A DNA stretch of 64,000 nt from Scybalomonas sp905214925 (GTDB lineage Bacteria > Bacillota > Clostridia > Lachnospirales > Lachnospiraceae), in contig CAJMOB010000015.1 in NCBI GenBank assembly GCA_905214925.1, positions 16,172-80,171 of the forward strand, given 5' to 3'. The translations under genes were made by a program, and so were the position numbers. The first letter of the stretch is position 1. Every line of letters starts with the position of its first letter. The notes beneath the pieces are model-generated. The model saw only the letters and a program-made list of their open reading frames with translations. It was not told where the DNA came from and did no database searches. Positions 1 through 6,450 of the stretch are shown here, piece after piece.

Positions 1-1106
1 CATTTCGATTTGATTATGTAGGAAGTTTTTTAAGACCAGAATCTTTAAAAAAGGCGAGAGCAGATTATGAAGCGGGGACTATTACAAAAAAACAATTAAC
101 AGAAGTAGAAGATAGAGAAATAAAAGCATTAGTGGAGAAGCAAAAACAAGCAGGATATTCTGTCATTACCGATGGAGAATTTCGTCGTGCCACATGGCAT
201 TTAGATTTTATGTGGGGATTTGATGGAGTGGAACATCAAAAAACAGAAAATGGGATCCGTTTCCATGGAGAACAAGCGCTGATCGATGATACTTATTTAG
301 TTGGTAAAATTTCAGTAGGCCATCATCCATTTGTGGATCATTTTAAATTTGTAAAAGCGTTAGAAGATGAACATACCGTTGCAAAACAGACAATACCAGC
401 ACCAGCTCAGTTTTTACAACAAATGATTTTGCCTTTTAATATTGAAACAACAAGAAAATATTATGAGACAAATGAAGAGTTAATTCAGGATATTGCAAAG
501 GGATATCGCAAAGTAATTCAAGATTTATATGAGGCAGGATGTCGAAACATTCAGTTTGATGACTGTACTTGGGGAGCTTGTGTGGCAAAAGAAAATATCG
601 GAAGATATGGAGAAGGTGTTGATATCCAAGAGATTATGGAACAATTATTAAGAGTAAATAATTTAGCTATCGAAGGAAAGCCAGACGACCTTGTAATCAA
701 CACTCATGTATGCAGAGGAAATTATCATTCCACTTTCTTTAGCAGTGGAGCATATGATTCCGTAGCAGAATTTCTTTTCACTCGTGAAAACGTAGATGCT
801 TATTACTTAGAATATGACGATGAGCGTTCTGGTGGATTTGAACCATTACAATTAGTGCCAGAACATAAAAAAGTTGTCCTTGGCTTAATTACGACAAAAT
901 CACCAGAATTAGAGGATAAAGAAAAAATTATCGCTCGCATTCATCAAGCGACAAAATATATTCCTTTAGAACGATTATATTTAAGCCCTCAATGCGGATT
1001 TGCTTCTTGTGAAATTGGAAATAAATTGACAGAAGAAGAACAATGGGCAAAACTTGCACTTGTAAAAGAGATTGCAGAAGAAGTATGGGGAAAAGAAACA
1101 GAATAA
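1..1106 (+). CDS. Cobalamin-independent methionine synthase family protein (MetE C-terminal/YxjG-like), 5' cut by window edge
   Basis: The open frame runs in from the left edge (first full codon at base 3), so the true start lies outside. About 367 residues are visible. The N-terminal piece (YVGSFLRPESLKKARADYE) and the motif SVITDGEFRR match the short MetE-like proteins of the YxjG/YxjH type, which carry only the catalytic barrel of MetE. The expected zinc/thiol ligands are present: THVC near the middle, the glutamate in YYLEYDD and the cysteine in SPQCGF near the end. Family members move a methyl group to homocysteine or a related thiol, but the donor used by the short forms is not well settled. 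A terminator follows directly. Family is clear; exact substrate is not. Confidence 0.9.
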   Translation, partial: FRFDYVGSFLRPESLKKARADYEAGTITKKQLTEVEDREIKALVEKQKQAGYSVITDGEFRRATWHLDFMWGFDGVEHQKTENGIRFHGEQALIDDTYLVGKISVGHHPFVDHFKFVKALEDEHTVAKQTIPAPAQFLQQMILPFNIETTRKYYETNEELIQDIAKGYRKVIQDLYEAGCRNIQFDDCTWGACVAKENIGRYGEGVDIQEIMEQLLRVNNLAIEGKPDDLVINTHVCRGNYHSTFFSSGAYDSVAEFLFTRENVDAYYLEYDDERSGGFEPLQLVPEHKKVVLGLITTKSPELEDKEKIIARIHQATKYIPLERLYLSPQCGFASCEIGNKLTEEEQWAKLALVKEIAEEVWGKETE

Positions 1107-1121
1107 GTTCAAGAAACGAAG

Positions 1122-1170
1122 CAAGGGAGGATTTTTCGAAACAAGGAAAAATCCTTCCTTATTTTTTTAT
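1122..1170 (+). terminator. Rho-independent terminator after the MetE-like gene
   Basis: AAGGGAGGATTTTTC pairs with GAAAAATCCTTCCTT around a short loop and is followed by a T-run. Confidence 0.9.
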
Positions 1171-1184
1171 GTAAAGACAACGAG

Positions 1185-2057
1185 TTATAAACTATGCTTG
1201 CATAAAGAAATAAAACTTTTCATATTTGAAGTAAGATATTTACTTTTATGGTAAATAATATTTAAATCCCTTTGCAGTGGCTTTGTAAGAGAAACTTGCT
1301 TTACAGAACCATCTTTAATATTGGATTCAACGAGAAGATAAGGTAAGATGGCGATTCCTAAGCCTGTTTCTACCCCTTTTATAATGGCTTGTGTACTTGT
1401 GCTTTCCCATAAAGGTTTAATGGAGAGTTGTTCTAAGGCGAAATGGGCGTCTAATATTTCACGACCAGCACTTCCTTTTTCTCGCATTAAAAAAGGATAT
1501 TTTGCTAATTCTAAAAGTGTGACAACATTCTTTTTTGTCAATGGGTGTTCTGGTGGAACAATGGCACAAAGAGAGTCTTTCATAAAAGGTTCAAATAGAA
1601 TGTCTGAGTGATTAGGCGTGTTTTCAATTAAACCGATGTCAATGGTGTTATTGAGAATATGTTGTTCGATGGTGCTGGATGTGTGAATTACCGCTTCTAT
1701 TGTCAGGGAAGGAAACGTGTTTTGAAATTGTTTGATAATTTCTGGCAAGAGGTGAGTGCCAATGGTCATACTTGCCCCTACTCTTAAAGTGCCGATGGTA
1801 TCCCAGTTTTTAATTTTTTTCTCCATTTCGTCAAATAAAGAAAGAATATGAATGGCATATCCATAAAACTCTTTTCCACACTCGGTAGGTAGAATACGCC
1901 TTCCAATTCGATCAAATAAACGAACCCCATAATAGTCTTCTAGTTCACGAATGGCTAAGCTAATGGAAGGTTGAGCTAAGTGGAGCTGATGAGCCGCTTT
2001 TGTAACACCTTGATTTTGATAGACGGCAATAAATAGTTTCATATGGCGAAGTGTCAT
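1185..2057 (-). CDS. LysR family transcriptional regulator
   Basis: 290 residues, the usual LysR length. The winged-helix N-terminus is plain (HMKLFIAVYQNQGVTKAAHQ, then LAQPSISLAIRELE), followed by a periplasmic-binding-protein-like effector domain from about residue 90. It is transcribed away from the two CHR transporter genes with about 108 nt between them. That is the classical arrangement for a LysR protein that controls the divergent genes and itself, so it probably regulates the transporter. The effector cannot be read from sequence. Confidence 0.92.
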   Translation of the reverse strand: MTLRHMKLFIAVYQNQGVTKAAHQLHLAQPSISLAIRELEDYYGVRLFDRIGRRILPTECGKEFYGYAIHILSLFDEMEKKIKNWDTIGTLRVGASMTIGTHLLPEIIKQFQNTFPSLTIEAVIHTSSTIEQHILNNTIDIGLIENTPNHSDILFEPFMKDSLCAIVPPEHPLTKKNVVTLLELAKYPFLMREKGSAGREILDAHFALEQLSIKPLWESTSTQAIIKGVETGLGIAILPYLLVESNIKDGSVKQVSLTKPLQRDLNIIYHKSKYLTSNMKSFISLCKHSL

Positions 2058-2165
2058 AAGGGATATCTCCTTCTATAATAAATTAGTTATCTATTTAATA
2101 AAATAATACTATTTTACTTATAGATCAAGAATGAATATAATGAGTAAGGAACAAGGAGGAGCAAA
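2058..2165. promoter_or_regulatory. Divergent LysR / CHR-transporter control region
   Basis: AT-rich 108-nt intergenic stretch between divergent genes. It contains TAAATTAGTTATCTATTTAA-like dyads suited to LysR T-N11-A sites and an AGGAGG-like ribosome site just before 2166. The exact operator was not assigned. Confidence 0.5.
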
Positions 2166-2732
2166 ATGAATAAGAAAAAAGATATCTTAATAAAACTCTT
2201 TTTGTCGACATTATACTTAAGTGCCTTTACATTTGGAGGTGGATATGTCATTGTAACTTTGATGAAGAAGAAATTTGTAGATCAATATCATTGGATTGAA
2301 GAAGAAGAAATGTTAGATTTAATTGCTATTGCCCAATCTTCTCCAGGAGCGATTGCCGTCAATGGTGCCATTGTTGTCGGATACAAGTTGGCTGGGATGA
2401 TCGGAGCAATAACGGCCATTGTAGCAACGATTTTGCCGCCATTTTTCATTATTTCATTGATTTCTGTATTCTATACTATTTTCCGTGACAATGTGATTAT
2501 CAGTCAAATGTTAGAAGGAATGCAGGCAGGAGTCGGGGCAGTCATTGCCTCTGTTGTTTATGAAATGGGAAGTAATGTTGTTCAGGGGAAAAAAGTAGGT
2601 TCTATTATCATTATGATTGGTGCCTTTATTGCAACCTGTATCTTCGAAGTTAATGTTATTTATGTTGTTATTGTGTGTGGGGTGATAGGAGCTATCGAAA
2701 CAATATGGAATCGAAGGGAGCGGAAGTCTTGA
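2166..2732 (+). CDS. CHR family (chromate-type) transporter, first half-size subunit
   Basis: 188 residues, hydrophobic, with the CHR signature FTFGGGYVIVTLMKKKFVD near the N-terminus and SSPGAIAVNGAIVVGYKLAG next, then several membrane spans. This is the length of short-chain CHR proteins, which occur as adjacent pairs that probably assemble into one transporter, unlike the fused ~400-residue ChrA. The start has the ribosome site AAGGAGGAGC. The downstream partner overlaps by 4 nt, so the two are translationally coupled. Family members export chromate, but the physiological substrate in an anaerobe is unknown. Confidence 0.9.
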   Translation: MNKKKDILIKLFLSTLYLSAFTFGGGYVIVTLMKKKFVDQYHWIEEEEMLDLIAIAQSSPGAIAVNGAIVVGYKLAGMIGAITAIVATILPPFFIISLISVFYTIFRDNVIISQMLEGMQAGVGAVIASVVYEMGSNVVQGKKVGSIIIMIGAFIATCIFEVNVIYVVIVCGVIGAIETIWNRRERKS

Positions 2733-3292
2733 TTTATTTACAGTTATTTTTAAGTTTTGTTCAAATTGGAGCGTTTAGCTTTGGTGGTGGTTATGCAGCA
2801 CTCCCTTTAATACAAAATCAAGTCGTAACATTACATGGCTGGTTGAGTATAAGCGAATTTACCGATTTAATTACAATTTCTCAGATGACACCAGGACCAA
2901 TTGCCATTAATTCTGCTACTTTTGTTGGAATAAAAATAGCAGGGGTTTTAGGAGCGGTAGTTGCGACTTTAGGATGTGTTTTGCCGTCTTGTATTATTGT
3001 AACGTTGATTGCTAAGTTATATTTAAAATATCGAGATATTGATGTATTACAAGGAATCTTAAACTCCCTTCGTCCAGCCGTTGTTGCTATGATTGCAGCA
3101 GCAGGGATTTCTATTTTAATGACTACATTTTGGGGAAGTGAAGTGGTGGCTAAGTTCAGTAATATAAAATGGAATCTTGTGGTTATTTTTATTATTTGTG
3201 TTGTATTATTACAAAAATTTAAGATGAATCCTATTTGGGTCATGTTATTAGCAGGTGTGATGAAAGTTGTGTATTCCTTTGTATGTGCGTAA
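2729..3292 (+). CDS. CHR family (chromate-type) transporter, second half-size subunit
   Basis: About 187 residues from a TTG start that overlaps the stop of the preceding gene (TTGA). I prefer this start because GAAGGGAGCGG lies just ahead and the protein then begins IYLQLFLSFVQIGAFSFGGG, as CHR proteins do; an in-frame start at 2675 would overlap the first gene by 58 nt. The CHR signature (FSFGGGYAALPLIQ) and TPGPIAINSATFVGIK are present. It pairs with the upstream half-size subunit. Its last 45 nt overlap the convergent sirtuin gene on the other strand. Confidence 0.88.
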   Translation: MIYLQLFLSFVQIGAFSFGGGYAALPLIQNQVVTLHGWLSISEFTDLITISQMTPGPIAINSATFVGIKIAGVLGAVVATLGCVLPSCIIVTLIAKLYLKYRDIDVLQGILNSLRPAVVAMIAAAGISILMTTFWGSEVVAKFSNIKWNLVVIFIICVVLLQKFKMNPIWVMLLAGVMKVVYSFVCA

Positions 3293-4153
3293 TGCTAGCA
3301 ATACATCACCGATATCCGCTTGTAAGCAGATAGAGCGGTTAGAGATTTCGGTTGGAGCAAAGGCTTCCTTGAAATTAACACAAGCATAAATAGAAGAAGG
3401 ATTTTGAGCAGTCATCCGCCAAAATGGATATTTAATAATGGCTGGTGTATTTGCTCCTACTCCTAATTCTAGAAAAAGGATGTTACGTTCTCTATGATGA
3501 TGGAGAAAGTCAGAATATCGTTTCATGGCTTTATGCCAGCCCTCATCTTCCACAAAGCGATCATCACAACGAAGATTCATTGTCATAGGCTTTTCACAAA
3601 TAGGACAGTGCGGAATCAATTCCGTAGGAATCCGCATATTTTTTTGAGCTTTCATCATTTCTTTTACTTCATCTTCATTATCATAAGTTTTTTCATGGCA
3701 AGGAATAGAGCACTGCCATAGTCCATAATCTCCCTGTGTATAAAATAAGCGTTTTTTATCAAAGCCAGCGTTTTGAAAACAGTGATCCACGTTAGTCGTT
3801 AATACAAAGTAATTTTTCTTTTGAACCAATTTTAGTAAGTCTTTATAAACAGGTTTTGGAGGGGCTATATAGCGGTTATAATAAATGTGACGACTCCACC
3901 ATGCCCAATATTCTTCAAGAGTGTCATAGGGATAGAAGCCACCAGAGTACATATCAGGGATATGGTATTTTTCTATAAAATCTGGAAAATATTGCTGGAA
4001 TCGTTCTCCGGAATAAGTAAATCCTGCTGAAGTGGATAAGCCAGAACCTGCTCCGATTAGGATAGCATCAGCGGAATCAATGGCTTCCTTCAGTTGCTTT
4101 ATTTGTTCCGAGTAGTCTTTCGTAGATTTCTTTGTCCAAATCTTTGAAAACAT
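3248..4153 (-). CDS. Class M sirtuin (SirTM), putative protein ADP-ribosyltransferase
   Basis: 301 residues with a sirtuin Rossmann fold: GAGSGLSTSAGFTYSG (NAD loop) and TTNVDHCFQNAGF (NID-like motif). Two zinc-knuckle pairs follow (CSIPC and CPIC). Where classical deacylase sirtuins have the catalytic HG, this protein reads TQGDYG, i.e. glutamine for histidine. That substitution is typical of macrodomain-linked class M sirtuins, which transfer ADP-ribose instead of deacylating. The gene directly upstream is a macrodomain, the usual partner that reverses the mark. In known streptococcal and staphylococcal operons the target is a lipoylated GcvH-like protein; no gcvH-L or lplA2 is seen here. 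The start (ribosome site AAGGTG) lies 77 nt inside the macrodomain gene. Confidence 0.88.
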   Translation of the reverse strand: MFSKIWTKKSTKDYSEQIKQLKEAIDSADAILIGAGSGLSTSAGFTYSGERFQQYFPDFIEKYHIPDMYSGGFYPYDTLEEYWAWWSRHIYYNRYIAPPKPVYKDLLKLVQKKNYFVLTTNVDHCFQNAGFDKKRLFYTQGDYGLWQCSIPCHEKTYDNEDEVKEMMKAQKNMRIPTELIPHCPICEKPMTMNLRCDDRFVEDEGWHKAMKRYSDFLHHHRERNILFLELGVGANTPAIIKYPFWRMTAQNPSSIYACVNFKEAFAPTEISNRSICLQADIGDVLLALRTYKGIHNFHHTC

Positions 4154-4877
4154 TAAAAATCACCTTCTTTACACTTGTAGATTTTTTTAGAAAAGCTTTT
4201 ACCGTTTCTACCGCAATTTCTGCGGCTTTTTCGTTAGGGAAATGGAATTCACCAGTAGAGATACAACAAAAGGCAACGCTTTCTAGATGATTCCTAGCTG
4301 CTAAGTTTAAACAAGAGTCATAGCAGGAAGCGAGAAGCTCACAATCTCTTTTTGTTAAATCTCCAGTAATAATAGGGCCTACCGTATGCAAAATATAGTT
4401 ACAAGGAAGATTAAAAGCAGGGGTGATTTTTGCTGTTCCAGTCGGTTCTTCATAACCTTGTCTTTCCATTAGTTTTGCACAGAAATTACGGAGTTGAATT
4501 CCACTAAAAGTATGGATACAGTTATCAATACAACGATGGTTTGGAACATAGCATCCAGTCATACCACTATTGGCTGCATTGACAATGGCATCACAATTTA
4601 AAGTTGTAATATCCCCCTGCCATAAATAAATGCCATCAGAAATAGGAGAGAGATCTTTCATATCCGTAATTCCTTTTTGGGCGATTTCCTTCTTTAAATA
4701 TTCATCTTGTATTGTTAGAAATTTTTCATCGATTTCCTGTGGAAGACGTAAGTTCATCATTGCCCTCAGAAGTAACTTTTGTTGCTCAGGATCCGTTGGG
4801 ATTTTGACATTTCTAACGTTAGATTCTTCTAATAATAATTTTTGGATTAAAAATTTTCTGCGCTCCGTTTGGTTCAT
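4077..4877 (-). CDS. Zinc-type macrodomain ADP-ribosyl hydrolase linked to SirTM
   Basis: 266 residues. After an N-terminal helical extension of about 85 residues, the macrodomain core begins with WQGDITTLNCDAIVNAANSG. It is followed by GCYVPNHRCIDNCIHTFSG, a Cys/His-rich insert expected to bind the active-site zinc of the Zn-macro class. A later loop ISTGEFHFPNEKAA matches the substrate-binding loop. Such proteins remove ADP-ribose added by the neighbouring sirtuin. It is the middle gene of a leftward operon, 43 nt after the PPOx-like gene, and overlaps the sirtuin by 77 nt. Function is inferred from family and context. Confidence 0.87.
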   Translation of the reverse strand: MNQTERRKFLIQKLLLEESNVRNVKIPTDPEQQKLLLRAMMNLRLPQEIDEKFLTIQDEYLKKEIAQKGITDMKDLSPISDGIYLWQGDITTLNCDAIVNAANSGMTGCYVPNHRCIDNCIHTFSGIQLRNFCAKLMERQGYEEPTGTAKITPAFNLPCNYILHTVGPIITGDLTKRDCELLASCYDSCLNLAARNHLESVAFCCISTGEFHFPNEKAAEIAVETVKAFLKKSTSVKKVIFNVFKDLDKEIYERLLGTNKATEGSH

Positions 4878-4920
4878 ATAGATCCCCTCCTCGTTTTATT
4901 GAGCGATTTTATAAAAAACA

Positions 4921-5316
4921 TTAAAATTCATATGGTGGATTTCCAGAGAAATCAGCAATAATTCCATGAGGATTTTCGAGATAAAAGACTTCAAAAATCG
5001 GATTATCTGCCGTTTGGTATTGTCCTTTTACAATTGGATTATTCATACAATCTTCTTTCACGGAATGATTGTTTTCAAAAACAGCTTTTCCATGAAGACG
5101 AATCCAAGCATATTCGGGAGAGGATATGGATACTTCAATTTCTGGATTGGCTTGCATATCTTTATAAACATCTTTCTGATTATTGGTACAGAACCACAGT
5201 TTTCCATCTTTTTCAAAGCAGAACATAAAAGGACGGCATTTTGCTTTTCCATCACGTCCTACGGTTGCAAGGTATTGTACAGGGTTTGCTTGTAAAAATT
5301 CTACTACTTTTTTCAT
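4921..5316 (-). CDS. Pyridoxamine 5'-phosphate oxidase-like flavin-binding protein
   Basis: 131 residues, a single split-barrel flavin-binding domain (VEFLQANPVQYLATVGRDGK, then RPFMFCFEKDGKLWFCTNNQK), the usual size for small PPOx-like/FMN-binding proteins. It is the first gene of the operon with the macrodomain and sirtuin. Its promoter about 180 nt upstream carries the same operator as the neighbouring Rrf2 gene. A redox or flavin role next to an ADP-ribosylation pair would fit oxidative-stress control, but the substrate is unknown. Confidence 0.85.
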   Translation of the reverse strand: MKKVVEFLQANPVQYLATVGRDGKAKCRPFMFCFEKDGKLWFCTNNQKDVYKDMQANPEIEVSISSPEYAWIRLHGKAVFENNHSVKEDCMNNPIVKGQYQTADNPIFEVFYLENPHGIIADFSGNPPYEF

Positions 5317-5493
5317 GTTTTTTCTCCTTTATAAATGAATTGTTGAAAATAATAGGTTGTATTTACTATCAAAATTTCTACTATTTTGGAGTATTTCTTA
5401 TATCTAAAAATCTAAGGGATGCTATCTTGGAATATAAGAAGTTTTGTAATAATTTTTATAGGGATTTGATGTAATCAATATTATTACAACTCA

Positions 5494-5531
5494 ATAATAA
5501 CACTAAAAATTTGTAATGTCAATAGTTACAA
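5494..5531 (-). promoter_or_regulatory. Promoter and putative Rrf2 operator of the PPOx-macrodomain-sirtuin operon
   Basis: On the minus strand TTGACA (5517-5522) and TATTAT (5494-5499) are 17 nt apart. The -35 lies inside a palindrome, TTGTAAC-N7-ATTACAA (5511-5531). Eighteen of 21 positions match the palindrome in the Rrf2 gene's own promoter, at the same place relative to -35. Confidence 0.75.
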
Positions 5532-5538
5532 CTAAAGA

Positions 5539-5663
5539 GAACAAAGTGTGCGTTGCACACTCTTCGCGACTTTCGGTCACTTTGGGCAACGTACACTTTG
5601 CCGCGCGCGAGCAATTTGCGAAGCAAAATTATCGTCTTTGCGAGGAATTTCCTATAACATAAA
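5539..5663 (-). repeat. Dispersed structured repeat, shortened copy (R1)
   Basis: Reverse-complement copy of the repeats at 9087 and 15635. It begins, reading leftward, on the T-tract of the Rrf2 gene terminator. It lacks about 55 nt of the full unit; the loss runs between two CTCGCAAAG direct repeats present in the full copies. The AAAGTGTGCGTTGC / GCAACGTACACTTT stem is kept. Confidence 0.85.
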
Positions 5664-5708
5664 AAAATTGCTTAAGACATCTGGAATTGGTATCCAAATA
5701 CCTTAAGC
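5662..5708 (-). terminator. Terminator of the Rrf2 gene
   Basis: On the minus strand GCTTAAGG...CTTAAGC forms a hairpin followed by a T-run, where the repeat R1 begins. Confidence 0.8.
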
Positions 5709-5713
5709 AAAAA

Positions 5714-6154
5714 TTAAGATTGCATATTGATATATTTTTCCGTATCATTTTTGACATCTTCTAATGTGATAGAAGAAAGTTCTTTTTCCATAGCATCTTG
5801 AACTCGTTTTAACTTATCATCCAAAATGACATGGATATTTCTTCCTACTGGACAATCGGTATTAGGATTCTCATGGAAGTGGAACAATTCTCCGTGTTCG
5901 ACACAATCCACTGCGCGATAGATATCAAGAAAAGAAATCTCATTTAATGGCTTTGCAATGGTGGCACCTCCAGAACCTCTTGTAACATGAATGAGTCCAG
6001 CTGTTTTTAATTGAGAGAGTAGTCTGCGGATAATGACTGGATTCACATTTGTACTGCCAGCTAGAAAATCACTCGTAACCTTTCTCTCTTTTCCAAACGT
6101 ATCAATACAAGCAAAAATATGAACTGCTAAAGTAAATCTACTTGAAATCTGCAT
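5714..6154 (-). CDS. Rrf2 family transcriptional regulator
   Basis: 146 residues from the ATG at 6154 (MQISSRFTLAVHIFACID), chosen because GTGAGG precedes it and Rrf2 proteins begin this way; an upstream in-frame ATG at 6187 has no ribosome site and lies in the promoter. The winged helix (TSDFLAGSTNVNPVIIRRLLSQLK, then VTRGSGGATIAKP) is typical. Two cysteines, in VDCVEHGELF and NTDCPVG, lie in the region that holds the Fe-S ligands in IscR/NsrR-like members, but a third is not obvious. A palindrome overlaps its -35 and recurs at the sirtuin operon, so it probably represses itself and that operon. Confidence 0.88.
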   Translation of the reverse strand: MQISSRFTLAVHIFACIDTFGKERKVTSDFLAGSTNVNPVIIRRLLSQLKTAGLIHVTRGSGGATIAKPLNEISFLDIYRAVDCVEHGELFHFHENPNTDCPVGRNIHVILDDKLKRVQDAMEKELSSITLEDVKNDTEKYINMQS

Positions 6155-6178
6155 AGAAAAAACCTCACTTTCAAGGCT

Positions 6179-6217
6179 ATCATACAATAGACGTATTGTA
6201 ATGTCAAATATTACAAT
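6179..6217 (-). promoter_or_regulatory. Promoter and autoregulatory operator of the Rrf2 gene
   Basis: Minus strand: TTGACA (6202-6207), 17-nt spacer, TATGAT (6179-6184). A perfect dyad ATTGTAAT-N7-ATTACAAT (6195-6217) covers the -35. Confidence 0.8.
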
Positions 6218-6285
6218 TGGAAACTTAACTGAGAGGCAAATAATAGAAAATTATATATCCCAATGGTATAAAAAAATTCGATTTT

Positions 6286-6328
6286 TTAGCACTCACCTCT
6301 TGACAGTGCTAACAAGTAGTGTTATATT
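6286..6328 (+). promoter_or_regulatory. CIRCE element (HrcA operator) and promoter of clpB
   Basis: TTAGCACTC-N9-CAGTGCTAA (6286-6312) differs from the CIRCE consensus at one base. Its spacer and right arm contain TTGACA (6300-6305), followed after exactly 17 nt by TATATT (6323-6328). HrcA-type repression of clpB with release on heat shock is expected. Confidence 0.92.
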
Positions 6329-6450
6329 TGCAATAGAACAAAACAAACAATATATTACTATTTCTGTGAGAATGAAACATTTTGTATTGTTTTTGTTTGA
6401 ATGTTGATAATAAGAAAGAGCGAATACAAAGCACATGGGAGGTGCGTTGC

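Noticed and set aside
1072..1254. Open frame after the MetE-like gene
   Set aside because: It runs through the end of that gene and its terminator and has no ribosome site or family resemblance.
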